64,000 nt of DNA from Bacillus nakamurai (GTDB lineage: Bacteria > Bacillota > Bacilli > Bacillales > Bacillaceae), in contig NZ_LSAZ01000002.1 in the NCBI RefSeq assembly GCF_001584325.1, forward strand, positions 62,001 through 126,000, in the 5' to 3' direction. Positions within the stretch are counted from its first letter, which is position 1. Every line of letters starts with the position of its first letter. Under the pieces are notes generated by a model. It was given only the letters and a program-made list of their open reading frames with translations, did not search any database and was not told the DNA's origin. The translations under genes and the position numbers were made by a program. Of this stretch, positions 27,085 through 35,179 are shown piece by piece.

Positions 27085-28200
27085 ATGTCTAAACATTTCC
27101 AGACCTTTTTTACTCTTGAACATATCTCGCAAATCGGCATCAGCTTAGGAATTTTACTTGCTTTTCTCATTCTCAGAAAGCTGTTTGTCAAATATTTTTT
27201 TCAACTGATTTACAAATTGGCAAACAAGCCGAAAACTGACATTTTTACACAAATTGCCGTGGCGTTTGACAAGCCCGCCAGATGGTTTTTTGCGGCGTTG
27301 GGACTGTTTTTGGCGATTGAGTATTCGCCGTTTTTAGACGGCCAGATGGACATTGTGAAAAAAATGTACCGTTCCCTTATCGTGGCGCTGCTGGCCTGGG
27401 GGCTGTGCAATTTGACATCAGCTTCTTCATTTTTGTTTCATAAAGTCAATCAGCGCTTTGAGCTTGATATGGACGACATTTTGGCGCCGTTTTTATCTAA
27501 GGTGCTTCGCTTTGTGATTTTAGCGCTCAGCGTCAGTGTGATTGCACAGGAATTTAATTATGATGTAAACGGATTCGTGGCCGGACTCGGACTTGGCGGA
27601 TTGGCCTTTGCGCTCGCCGCTAAAGATACAATCACCAATTTCTTCGGCGGCATCATTATTATTACAGAAAAGCCGTTTACGATCGGCGATTGGGTGGAGA
27701 CTCCTACTGTGACCGGAGGCGTTGAAGATATCACCTTCCGAAGCACGAGATTCCGCACGGCGCAAGGAGCGCTCGTCACCGTTCCCAATTCAACGCTGTC
27801 GATGGAGGCCATCACAAACTGGACAAGAATGACAAAGCGCCAAGTTACGTTCTCCATCCGTGTTTCTTATGCGACGCCCATTGAAAATTTAGAGCGGTGC
27901 ATCATCAGGCTCAGAAAGATGCTGCTTGAACACGAAGGCGTGCATGACGATACGATTATGGTCAATTTTGATATGTTTGCCGACAGTTATTACAATCTGT
28001 TTTTCAACTTTTACACGAAGACCATCGTTTGGGCGGAAAGCTTAGACGTGCGGCAGGACATTAACAGCAGGATTATTGATATTTTTGCTGAGGAAGGCGT
28101 GGAATTCGCATATCCGGGCCAAACCGTATTTGTAAAGCAGAAAAACCAGAATGATCCGTTTCAGGTGAATCAGCATTCCGGAGAAAAGGAACGGGCATAG
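27085..28200 (+). CDS. yhdY: MscS-family mechanosensitive channel YhdY
   Basis: 371 residues. Several N-terminal membrane helices lead to the pore-lining TM3 and beta domain typical of MscS (VAGLGLGGLAFALAAKDTITNFFGGIIIITEKPFTIGDWVE). VTVPNSTLSMEAITNWTRM and a C-terminal alpha/beta domain follow. Such channels release solutes on hypo-osmotic shock. Start ATG 27085 with AAAAGGAGC upstream. Transcribed alone between strong terminators. Confidence 0.92.
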   Translation: MSKHFQTFFTLEHISQIGISLGILLAFLILRKLFVKYFFQLIYKLANKPKTDIFTQIAVAFDKPARWFFAALGLFLAIEYSPFLDGQMDIVKKMYRSLIVALLAWGLCNLTSASSFLFHKVNQRFELDMDDILAPFLSKVLRFVILALSVSVIAQEFNYDVNGFVAGLGLGGLAFALAAKDTITNFFGGIIIITEKPFTIGDWVETPTVTGGVEDITFRSTRFRTAQGALVTVPNSTLSMEAITNWTRMTKRQVTFSIRVSYATPIENLERCIIRLRKMLLEHEGVHDDTIMVNFDMFADSYYNLFFNFYTKTIVWAESLDVRQDINSRIIDIFAEEGVEFAYPGQTVFVKQKNQNDPFQVNQHSGEKERA

Positions 28201-28205
28201 CAAGG

Positions 28206-28249
28206 CCCCGCCCTAAAAGGCAATCTGCATTTAGGGCGGGGTTTTTTTC
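28206..28249 (+). terminator. Terminator of yhdY
   Basis: CCCCGCCCTAAA and TTTAGGGCGGGG form a 12-bp stem followed by TTTTTT. Confidence 0.92.
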
Positions 28250-28281
28250 ATGATATGATAAAAAGAAAAGGCGGTGGCAGA

Positions 28282-29025
28282 GTGGAAGCGTTTTTGACAT
28301 TGATCAATCAGGCGGAGCGTATCGCGGTGCTGACGGGAGCCGGCATGAGTACGGAATCAGGCATACCTGATTTTCGATCGGCGGACGGTATATGGACGGA
28401 AGACACGTCCAGAATGGAGGCGATGAGCCGGGAATATTTTGAACGCCGTCCCCGCGAATTTTGGCCTAAATTCAAACAGCTGTTTCAAATGAAAATGAGC
28501 GGAAGCTATGAACCGAATGCCGGTCACATCTATTTGGCCGGCCTTGAAAAGCAGGGGAAGCAGGTAGACATTTTTACGCAGAATATTGACGGACTTCATA
28601 AAAAAGCGGGAAGCACCAGTGTATATGAGCTTCACGGTTCGATTCAAACGGCTGTCTGTCCTGATTGCGGATCACGCTACGGGATTTCTCATTTGCTGAA
28701 GGAGGACGTGCCGGAATGTACGGCGAAAAAAGCAGACGGAAAGGTATGCGGCACGGTGTTAAAAACGGATGTCGTTCTGTTCGGCGATCTCGTCCAGCAT
28801 TTTGACACCCTCTATGAAAAGCTTGATCAAGCGGATCTCCTGCTCGTTATCGGCACTTCGCTTGAGGTGGCGCCGGCCAGATTCGTGCCTGAGGATGCGA
28901 GCCGGATACCGGGATTGAAACAGGTGATCATTAACCTCGAGCCGACATATTGCGACCATTTATTTGATCTGGTGATCCATCAGAAAATCGGTGAGTTTGC
29001 AAAACAGATCACCTCCGCCACATAG
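28282..29025 (+). CDS. srtN: NAD-dependent protein deacetylase (sirtuin) SrtN
   Basis: A 247-residue Sir2 enzyme. NAD-binding elements are TGAGMSTESGIPDFRS and FTQNIDGLH; the catalytic His is in ELHGSI; four zinc-type cysteines are seen in VCPDC and ECTAKKADGKVC; GTSLEVAPA lies further on. SrtN removes acetyl groups from lysine, for example on acetyl-CoA synthetase. The start is GTG 28282, with AAGGCGGTGG upstream and a length matching B. subtilis; an ATG at 28255 overlaps the preceding T-run. Convergent with yheN. Confidence 0.93.
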   Translation: MEAFLTLINQAERIAVLTGAGMSTESGIPDFRSADGIWTEDTSRMEAMSREYFERRPREFWPKFKQLFQMKMSGSYEPNAGHIYLAGLEKQGKQVDIFTQNIDGLHKKAGSTSVYELHGSIQTAVCPDCGSRYGISHLLKEDVPECTAKKADGKVCGTVLKTDVVLFGDLVQHFDTLYEKLDQADLLLVIGTSLEVAPARFVPEDASRIPGLKQVIINLEPTYCDHLFDLVIHQKIGEFAKQITSAT

Positions 29026-29029
29026 ACGG

Positions 29030-29066
29030 AAAAAAGCCGGATCATCTGGACGATCCGGCTTTTCTT
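29030..29066. terminator. Bidirectional terminator between srtN and yheN
   Basis: AAAAGCCGGATC and GATCCGGCTTTT form a 12-bp stem with an 8-nt loop. Confidence 0.88.
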
Positions 29067-29913
29067 ATTCATGGACGGGAATCATTTGATCCGTCAGCAC
29101 ATCGAAGGAATAGCCCTTCGCTTTCAGTTGTTGGATCAGGCTCGGCAGCGCGTGAACCGTCGCCGGCAGATCATGCATTAAAATCACAAGAGGCCTGCTC
29201 GTGTGGCTGCTTTCTAAATAAGCAAGCTGGTTCAGAACCTCTGGCACATATTGTGCGTTTTTATACTTCCAATCCTCGCTGTCTATCGTCCAATCCCAGT
29301 ATACGAATCCGCCTTTTTCGAGATTTTTTATCTGGGCGTCTGTCAATGACGGCTTACTCCCGTAAGGCGTGCGGACGAGATCGGTTTTCACCCCTGTGAT
29401 CGCCTGAAGCGTGGCGCGGCCCTGCTGCATTTCTTTCAGAGGCGATGTCGGCGTCTGGTAAAACAGTTTATTGTCGTGCGTGACGCCGTGAAGACCGAGC
29501 GCAATTCCTTCCTGCTTCGCTCGTTGAACGGAATGTTTATATTCGTTCATCCGGGGGGCAAGCATAAAAAAAGTGGCTTTTGCGCCATGTGCCTTCAAAA
29601 CATCCAATAATCTGTCAGTATAAGGAGAAGGTCCGTCATCGAATGTTAAATACACCGTTTTTTTGCCTGTGTCCCGCTCTCCCTGTAAGTGTTTAATTAA
29701 CACGTCGGGAGAATCATCTTTCAGCCGCAGGCTTTGTTTTTCATTACGAAGCTGGCCGTTAGCCGTGACTGTGATCTGTTTACCCTTTGAGGCGGAAGTT
29801 GAATAGCCTAATATGACGATTAACAGAAGCAGTCCGCACAAAACTGCTAAACTTGTAAGTTTAAAAGCCAGTGAAAACAGAGAAGGGGAAGCACCTTCTT
29901 TTGTCTTGCGCAT
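29065..29913 (-). CDS. yheN: Polysaccharide deacetylase YheN
   Basis: 282 residues. An N-terminal membrane anchor (LAVLCGLLLLIVILGY) precedes a NodB domain from about residue 85. The domain has TFDDGPSPYTDRLLDVLKAHGAKATFF (motif 1), LHGVTHDN (metal His), RTPYGSKPSL, and WDWTIDSEDW with LVILMHDLP at the end. The enzyme probably deacetylates peptidoglycan or another wall glycan outside the membrane. The start is ATG 29913, behind GGAGAG and matching the known length; upstream in-frame Met codons lack ribosome sites. Confidence 0.9.
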   Translation of the reverse strand: MRKTKEGASPSLFSLAFKLTSLAVLCGLLLLIVILGYSTSASKGKQITVTANGQLRNEKQSLRLKDDSPDVLIKHLQGERDTGKKTVYLTFDDGPSPYTDRLLDVLKAHGAKATFFMLAPRMNEYKHSVQRAKQEGIALGLHGVTHDNKLFYQTPTSPLKEMQQGRATLQAITGVKTDLVRTPYGSKPSLTDAQIKNLEKGGFVYWDWTIDSEDWKYKNAQYVPEVLNQLAYLESSHTSRPLVILMHDLPATVHALPSLIQQLKAKGYSFDVLTDQMIPVHE

Positions 29914-30169
29914 AACAATCTCTCCAGTAGCATAAATTTCTGCATATTGCTGAAACAGCGGAGGCTTAAATAAGTGCCATAAGTTAACAGCATATGTATG
30001 TCGAATCAAGTATACAGGAATAAAACTGGAAAGAACATAGAAAAATTGTCGAAATATAAGATTTTAAGAAAAAAATAAACTCCGCTATCGGCTTGTTCAG
30101 TATGGTAGAATAGTTGACAATAACAGCTGAGAATGCACATCAGGATTGATAACGTTTAGGAGGGGTTGT

Positions 30170-31021
30170 ATGAAGATATTAGTAAACGGCCTGTTAATTG
30201 ATCGTGAGGAAGCGGCAGTTGATATTGAGGACCGCGGATACCAATTCGGTGACGGTGTGTACGAAGTCATCAGAGTGTATAACGGAGTCTTATTCGGACT
30301 GCATGAGCATATCGAGCGTCTTTTCAGAAGCGCAGCTGAAATCGGCATCACCCTGCCGTATACCGCGGAAGACGCAGAGTGGGATCTGCAAAAGCTTGTA
30401 CAGGAAAACAAACTCACCGACGGCGGCGTTTACATTCAGACGACAAGAGGGAAGGCGCCGAGAAAGCATCAGTATGATAAGGGCTTAGAGCCGCAGACTA
30501 CGGCGTACACCTTTTCCGTGAAAAAACCGGAAAATGAGCAGAAACAGGGAGCGGCGGCCATAACGGCAGAAGATAAGCGGTGGCTGAGATGCGATATTAA
30601 GAGTCTGAATTTACTGTATAATGTCATGATCAAGCAGAAAGCCTATGAAGCGGGTGCTTATGAAGCGGTGCTCATAAGAGACGGGGCAGTCACGGAAGGA
30701 ACCTCCTCCAATGTATACGCTGTGATAAACGGCGTCGTCCGCACACATCCGGCCAATGAGCTGATTTTAAACGGCATCACCCGGGTAAAAATTCTGGAGC
30801 TGATCAATCAAAACGGGATTCAGTTAAAAGAAACCCCTCTGACTGAAGAAGAGCTCAGACAGGCGGATGAGATTTTTATCTCGTCTACGACTGCTGAATT
30901 AATTCCGATTGTGACCCTTGACGGGAAACCGGTCGGCAGCGGAGCGCCGGGACCTGTGGCCAAAAAGCTTCAGGAGGCTTTTCAGGCCAGCATTCAGCAG
31001 GAAATCCGCATTCAATCGTAA
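30170..31021 (+). CDS. dat: D-alanine aminotransferase Dat
   Basis: A 283-residue fold-type IV PLP enzyme. [17 protein letters not shown] is the N-terminal signature, the PLP lysine lies in [17 protein letters not shown], and [10 protein letters not shown] and [10 protein letters not shown] contact the cofactor. It interconverts D-alanine and D-glutamate with 2-oxoacids, supplying cell-wall D-amino acids. The start is ATG 30170, with AGGAGGGG 5-6 bases upstream. Monocistronic, with a terminator shared with the tetR gene. Confidence 0.94.
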   Translation: MKILVNGLLIDREEAAVDIEDRGYQFGDGVYEVIRVYNGVLFGLHEHIERLFRSAAEIGITLPYTAEDAEWDLQKLVQENKLTDGGVYIQTTRGKAPRKHQYDKGLEPQTTAYTFSVKKPENEQKQGAAAITAEDKRWLRCDIKSLNLLYNVMIKQKAYEAGAYEAVLIRDGAVTEGTSSNVYAVINGVVRTHPANELILNGITRVKILELINQNGIQLKETPLTEEELRQADEIFISSTTAELIPIVTLDGKPVGSGAPGPVAKKLQEAFQASIQQEIRIQS

Positions 31022-31026
31022 ATGGA

Positions 31027-31061
31027 CAAAAAGGCCGGAACACAATCCGGCCTTCTTTTAC
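31027..31061. terminator. Bidirectional terminator between dat and the tetR-type gene
   Basis: AAAGGCCGG and CCGGCCTTC pair around AACACAAT, with A-run and T-rich tail. Confidence 0.85.
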
Positions 31062-31651
31062 TGCTGGTCGATGCAAAGAGAATCTACATGATGAACGAGC
31101 ACGCGGGAAACCTTGTCCTTCACCAGTCGCTCCGGATCAAGCATGGCATGCAGCGCCAATCCGTCCACGATAGCGTATAATTTCTCTGCTTCTGTTTCTT
31201 TATCAAGATGTGTTTTCAAAAGCTTACTTTCGTCCAGCCAGTCAATGAGCTTATAAATATAGCTGTGTATGCCGTCGTGCTGGGCATTAAACTCCTCTCC
31301 CTTATGTCTGGCATAAGCTGTGAAAGCGAACCAGACTTCCATTTCGGCTAATGTTTCCTCATCTGTCGGAATGATTTCAAGCATCAGCTGTACCGCCTTT
31401 TCTTTCGGCGGCAGATCTTTCATGGCGACTTCCTGTATTCTGGCGGTTGCTTTTTCCTTTACGAGTGTCATCGCATATCCCAAAAGCTCGTCTTGGGTAG
31501 AAAAATAGTGCCTCAGCGCGCCTAATGAAAGGCCCGCTTCCTGGGCAATGTTTCTGACTGTCGCTCCTTCCATTCCCCGCTCTAATATCATCCGCCATGT
31601 TGCTTCGGCTATCTGTTTTCTTCTTTGCTCATGGTCAATTTTTTTAGGCAT
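31058..31651 (-). CDS. TetR-family transcriptional regulator
   Basis: 197 residues. The N-terminal HTH (RRKQIAEATWRMILERGMEGATVRNIAQEAGLSLGALRHYFSTQDELL) is of the TetR/BetI-like type, and the rest is an all-helical ligand domain with a predicted pocket (EVWFAFTAYARHK). It is divergent from a membrane-protein gene, with a perfect 16-bp palindrome in between, so it probably represses that gene and itself. This pair occupies the place of nhaC in the B. subtilis order as I recall it. The inducer is unknown. Confidence 0.85.
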   Translation of the reverse strand: MPKKIDHEQRRKQIAEATWRMILERGMEGATVRNIAQEAGLSLGALRHYFSTQDELLGYAMTLVKEKATARIQEVAMKDLPPKEKAVQLMLEIIPTDEETLAEMEVWFAFTAYARHKGEEFNAQHDGIHSYIYKLIDWLDESKLLKTHLDKETEAEKLYAIVDGLALHAMLDPERLVKDKVSRVLVHHVDSLCIDQQ

Positions 31652-31691
31652 GGTTCTAGTGTATCAAGAAAAAAACCATCACGCAATTTTA

Positions 31692-31707
31692 TAATACAAT
31701 TGTATTA
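31692..31707. promoter_or_regulatory. Perfect palindrome, likely TetR-type operator
   Basis: TAATACAATTGTATTA is an exact 16-bp palindrome between the divergent tetR and membrane-protein genes. It overlaps the -35 of the rightward promoter. Confidence 0.7.
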
Positions 31708-31728
31708 AATAAAAAAGGGTGTTACAAT
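31700..31728 (+). promoter_or_regulatory. Promoter of the membrane-protein gene
   Basis: TTGTAT (31700-31705) and TACAAT (31723-31728) are 17 bp apart. The -35 lies inside the palindrome, which would allow direct repression. Confidence 0.65.
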
Positions 31729-31772
31729 GCTTTTTAGTAAAACGATTGTATGATGACGAGGGGGACAATATT

Positions 31773-32321
31773 TTGAACGCTGTTGCTTGGATGATTGTGA
31801 TTTGTGAGGCCGCTTTCTGGGCGGCTGTCATCAGCGGATTGGCGGCGCGGTATTTATTCAGGCGTCAAAAGCTCGGAATGTTCTTTTTCGCTCTTATTCC
31901 TCTTTTGGATGCAGTGCTGTTTTTCGCAGCCGGAATTGATTTATATCAAGGAGCAACCGCAACGATGGCGCATGCAATTGCCGCCATTTACATCGCGGTG
32001 TCAGTCGTTTTCGGAAAAAGTATGATTCAATGGGCGGATGAGCGGTTTCGTTATTATGTGTTAAAGGATGGATCAAAGCCTGTAAAGCGTTACGGTTTGG
32101 ACTACGCCAAGCATTATGCAAAAGGGTGGGGGAAACATGTTCTGTCGTTTGCGATCGGCGGCATTCTCTTAGCCGGAACGGTTTTTCTCATTCAGGCCCC
32201 TTCACGCACGGGCGCGCTCAGCCAATTATTAAAGGGCTGGTCCGTCGTGTTATGTATTGATTTTTTGATCATGGCCAGTTTTTTTGTCATGCCGAAAAAG
32301 AAAGGAAGCCGGGATATATAA
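31773..32321 (+). CDS. Membrane protein of unknown function next to a TetR regulator
   Basis: A 182-residue protein with about five membrane segments (MIVICEAAFWAAVISGLAARYLF, FFALIPLLDAVLFFAAGIDLY, AIAAIYIAVSVVFGKSMI, VLSFAIGGILLAGTVFLI, SVVLCIDFLIMASFFVM) and a basic cytoplasmic loop around residues 90-115. The start is TTG 31773 behind GAGGGGGA; the upstream open frame overlaps the promoter. I do not recognise the family. Size and TetR control would fit a small efflux or membrane-stress protein, but no transporter motif is visible. Confidence 0.75.
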   Translation: MNAVAWMIVICEAAFWAAVISGLAARYLFRRQKLGMFFFALIPLLDAVLFFAAGIDLYQGATATMAHAIAAIYIAVSVVFGKSMIQWADERFRYYVLKDGSKPVKRYGLDYAKHYAKGWGKHVLSFAIGGILLAGTVFLIQAPSRTGALSQLLKGWSVVLCIDFLIMASFFVMPKKKGSRDI

Positions 32322-32354
32322 AAAAGCTTGCAGGTGTGATTCCTGCAAGCTTTC
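32321..32354 (-). terminator. Terminator after the nitroreductase remnant
   Basis: AAAGCTTGCAGG and CCTGCAAGCTTT form a 12-bp stem. On the minus strand T-residues follow; on the plus strand they do not. Confidence 0.75.
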
Positions 32355-32371
32355 AGTTATTGTTGTTATTT

Positions 32372-32497
32372 CTATTCAGCAATCGTTTCAATCGGCAGAC
32401 GGTAAGAGGCAATGGCTTCATCCGCCGCTTTTCCGATAGACAAAAGCATGACAGGCACATAGCGTTCTTTATCAAAGCCGACGATCAGATCATCACT
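32372..32497 (-). pseudogene. C-terminal remnant of a nitroreductase-family gene
   Basis: A 41-codon frame begins right after a TAA and ends at 32372. It reads SDDLIVGFDKERYVPVMLLS and then IGKAADEAIASYRLPIETIAE. The MLLSIGKAADEA...SYRLP pattern is the usual C-terminus of FMN nitroreductases, which are about 200 residues long. No start codon with a ribosome site is present, and its 5' edge overlaps the stop of nhaX. I read it as what is left after a deletion that joined nhaX to this fragment. Confidence 0.7.
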
Positions 32498-32993
32498 TTA
32501 CAATGAGAACCGGAATATCTGATTTCGACGACAGCTTTTCACTGACGCTCCCAAATAAAAGTTTTTTTAACCTGTTTTGGTCTCTGCTTCCCATGACAAT
32601 CAAATCGGCTGCTATACGGTCGGCGTGCTCAATAATTGCGTCAGCGGGATCTCCTTCTAAGATATCAATATCTCCGTCTATCTGATTGTCATTCATAAGC
32701 ATTCTTGCTTCCGCAATGACTTCTTCCGTACGGTCTTCATAAATCATCGGGTCACGAACGGTTCCTTCCGTATTCAGCGGATCAGGAACGCTTGCAATCC
32801 CGCCTCCGATATACGTTGCGCCTGTTCCCGGCATGGGGGAATCAACAATCTTCTGAGTATCTTTCGCATTGTGAGAATGGACGACCGTTAATGTCGCGTG
32901 TAACGTTTTTGAAAGGTCAATGGCTTTTTGGAGCGCTTTCTTACTATCGTCACTTCCGTCAAAAGCTGCAATCAGTCGATCGGCGTGAAACAT
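32493..32993 (-). CDS. nhaX: UspA-family stress protein NhaX
   Basis: A 166-residue universal-stress-protein fold. The N-terminal strand is RLIAAFDGSDDSKKALQKAID, and the nucleotide-binding signature GSRDQNRLKKLLFGSVSEKL with IPVLIV lies at the C-terminus. In B. subtilis NhaX (YheK) is encoded beside the Na+/H+ antiporter gene nhaC, which is missing here. The start is ATG 32993, with AAAGG 8 bases upstream and a length of 166; the ATG at 33002 sits on the ribosome site. Its stop overlaps the nitroreductase remnant. Confidence 0.9.
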   Translation of the reverse strand: MFHADRLIAAFDGSDDSKKALQKAIDLSKTLHATLTVVHSHNAKDTQKIVDSPMPGTGATYIGGGIASVPDPLNTEGTVRDPMIYEDRTEEVIAEARMLMNDNQIDGDIDILEGDPADAIIEHADRIAADLIVMGSRDQNRLKKLLFGSVSEKLSSKSDIPVLIVK

Positions 32994-33061
32994 TGGCCTC
33001 ATCCTTTCAGAAAGAAGGTTTTACATGACATTACCCGGACTTTAGAGTTGTAAAACCTGCA

Positions 33062-33090
33062 TTGACAAAAAAAGGATTTGTTTATATGAT
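33062..33090 (+). promoter_or_regulatory. SigA promoter of the bmrB-bmrC-bmrD operon
   Basis: Consensus TTGACA (33062-33067), 17-bp spacer, TATGAT (33085-33090). The transcript would begin about 25 nt before the first leader ORF. Confidence 0.8.
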
Positions 33091-33124
33091 GAAAGGAGAA
33101 TATAGGGAAAAGGAGGTATGGATC

Positions 33125-33199
33125 ATGTCAGTATTACAATGTGTCAACTCAACCAAAGCTATATACCGGCGTGACCACCATACAACTCCCGTTTTATAA
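33125..33199 (+). CDS. bmrB: BmrB-type leader peptide (24 residues)
   Basis: AAAGGAGG stands 8 bases before ATG 33125, which opens a 24-codon frame beginning MSVLQCVNSTKAIYRRDHH and ending PVL. It sits between the promoter and the terminator-like hairpin at 33264-33296. In B. subtilis bmrB (yheJ) is a leader ORF whose translation controls read-through into bmrCD when ribosome-targeting antibiotics stall ribosomes. The version I remember is longer, so the peptide has diverged. A second ATG at 33116 opens an overlapping 18-codon frame but lies too close to the ribosome site. Confidence 0.65.
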   Translation: MSVLQCVNSTKAIYRRDHHTTPVL

Positions 33200-33263
33200 C
33201 CTTTGCTTAAAAACGGTGCAGTCGCGAATAATCGGCGGGTCTGTACCTTATGAATGATAATAA

Positions 33264-33297
33264 GAGGCATGGAGCTGACGCTTCGTGTCTTTTTTTA
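33264..33297 (+). terminator. Attenuator terminator ahead of bmrC
   Basis: GGCATGGAGC and GCTTCGTGTC form a 10-bp stem (three G-U pairs) with a TGAC loop, followed by TTTTTTT. It lies about 65 nt after the leader stop and 125 nt before bmrC, so transcription must pass it to reach the ABC genes. Confidence 0.8.
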
Positions 33298-33326
33298 TAC
33301 AAAAAAATAAACGAAAGACAGGTGTG

Positions 33327-33398
33327 ATGGATATGAAGAAAACAGCAAAAGCAATCACAAGCAAAGAAAACAATATGGAAAAAATGGAAGGCGGCTGA
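33327..33398 (+). CDS. Possible second small ORF in the bmrCD leader (23 residues)
   Basis: A 23-codon frame starts MDMKKTAKAITSKE and ends MEKMEGG. It lies after the attenuator and stops 23 bp before bmrC. AGACAGGTG upstream is a modest ribosome site. The peptide is Lys/Met-rich with no membrane segment. It may couple translation into bmrC or be incidental. Confidence 0.4.
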   Translation: MDMKKTAKAITSKENNMEKMEGG

Positions 33399-33421
33399 CG
33401 GCAGAAAGGAGCTGAACGTAT

Positions 33422-35179
33422 TTGTTCACTGTATTAAAAAAGCTGGCTTGGTTTTTTAAAGCCTACTGGCTGCGATATACCGTTGCGATTGTATTATTAT
33501 TGTGTGTTAACGTGATTGAAATGTTCCCGCCTAAACTTCTCGGCAACGCGATAGATGATATGAAGGCGGGCGTGTTTACGAAAAATGGGATGCTGTTTTA
33601 CATTGGTGTTTTTCTCGGTTTGACGGCTGTTGTTTATCTGATGTCTTATTTTTGGATGTATCAGCTTTTCGGCGGTGCGAATGTGATGGAAAAAATTCTC
33701 CGTTCGAAACTGATGGGCAGGCTCCTGCACATGTCGCCGCCGTTTTATGAGAAATATAGAACGGGAGATTTAATGGCACGGGGGACGAATGATTTGCAGG
33801 CTGTGAGTCTGACAACGGGTTTCGGCATTTTGACCCTGGTCGATTCCACGATGTATATGCTGACGATTTTTTTGACGATGGGATTCCTCATCAGCTGGAA
33901 GCTTACATTTGCCGCCATCATCCCGCTGCCGATTATGGCGGCTGCCATCAGTTTGTACGGAAAAAAGATTCATGAGCGGTTTACGGAAGCTCAAAATGCC
34001 TTCGGTTCATTAAATGACAGGGTGCTTGAGTCGGTTTCTGGCGTTCGGGTCATCCGCGCCTTCGTACAGGAAAAAAATGATGTCAGCCGATTCAGCGATA
34101 TGACGGCGGACGTGTATGAAAAAAATATGAAAGTGGCATTTATTGATTCGCTGTTTGAGCCGACTGTAAAACTTCTCGTCGGGCTCAGCTATCTCATCGG
34201 ACTCGGCTACGGCGCCTATCTTATTTTTCAAAACAGGCTGACACTTGGAGAACTGGTATCGTTTAACGTGTACCTTGGGATGATGATTTGGCCGATGTTT
34301 GCAGTCGGGGAATTAATTAATGTGATGCAGCGCGGGAATGCCTCATTAGACCGTGTCAATGAGACGCTTTCTTATGAGCCTGATGTCAGGGAGCCTCTCA
34401 AGCCTGCTGACATAAAAGAGCCGGGACGCCTTATTTTTGATGATGTCACCTTTACGTATCCAAGCGGGGCGCGTCCCGCTGTATCCGGCGTTTCTTTTTC
34501 TGTAGAAAAAGGGCAGACGCTCGGCATCGTCGGAAAAACGGGTAGCGGAAAAACGACAATTATTAAGCAGCTCCTGCGTGAATATCCGCCGGGAGAGGGG
34601 AAGCTCACTTTCTCGGGCGTTCTGATTCAAAAAATACCACTCAGCCGGCTCCGCGGATGGATCGGTTATGTGCCGCAGGATCACATTTTATTTTCAAAAA
34701 CGGTAAAAGAAAACCTTCTGTACGGCCGCCAAGACGCAAACGATGAAGATATCCGCAGCGCCTTAAAGGAAGCGCATTTCGAAAAGGATATCAGCACGCT
34801 TTCTCATGGACTGGAGACGCTTGTTGGCGAAAAGGGCGTCGCGCTGTCAGGCGGGCAAAAGCAGCGCATCTCCATTGCGAGAGCGCTTTTGACCGACCCG
34901 GACATTCTCATATTAGATGATTCTCTTTCCGCTGTTGATGCAAAAACGGAAGCCGCCATCATTGACAATATCAGAAAAAAACGGAGGCACAAAACGACCA
35001 TTATCACCACACACCGTCTATCGGCAGTGGAGCATGCCGATCTCATCCTCGTTATGGACGAAGGACAGATAGCTGAAAAAGGCACACATCAGGAATTACT
35101 GTCGCAAAACGGCTGGTATCGGGAACAATTCGAGAGGCAGCAGCTGTCCTCTCTTGATGAAGGGGGGAACAGCGCATGA
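33422..35179 (+). CDS. bmrC: Multidrug ABC exporter subunit BmrC (YheI)
   Basis: 585 residues: six membrane helices, then a nucleotide-binding domain. Walker A is GIVGKTGSGKTT, the ABC signature LSGGQKQRIS, and Walker B LILDDSLSAVD. The catalytic Glu position is Asp500 rather than Glu, the degenerate site typical of heterodimeric exporters. It pairs with BmrD to export drugs such as Hoechst 33342 and is induced by protein-synthesis inhibitors. It starts at TTG 33422 behind AAAGGAG. The stop overlaps bmrD by 4 bp. Confidence 0.94.
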   Translation: MFTVLKKLAWFFKAYWLRYTVAIVLLLCVNVIEMFPPKLLGNAIDDMKAGVFTKNGMLFYIGVFLGLTAVVYLMSYFWMYQLFGGANVMEKILRSKLMGRLLHMSPPFYEKYRTGDLMARGTNDLQAVSLTTGFGILTLVDSTMYMLTIFLTMGFLISWKLTFAAIIPLPIMAAAISLYGKKIHERFTEAQNAFGSLNDRVLESVSGVRVIRAFVQEKNDVSRFSDMTADVYEKNMKVAFIDSLFEPTVKLLVGLSYLIGLGYGAYLIFQNRLTLGELVSFNVYLGMMIWPMFAVGELINVMQRGNASLDRVNETLSYEPDVREPLKPADIKEPGRLIFDDVTFTYPSGARPAVSGVSFSVEKGQTLGIVGKTGSGKTTIIKQLLREYPPGEGKLTFSGVLIQKIPLSRLRGWIGYVPQDHILFSKTVKENLLYGRQDANDEDIRSALKEAHFEKDISTLSHGLETLVGEKGVALSGGQKQRISIARALLTDPDILILDDSLSAVDAKTEAAIIDNIRKKRRHKTTIITTHRLSAVEHADLILVMDEGQIAEKGTHQELLSQNGWYREQFERQQLSSLDEGGNSA

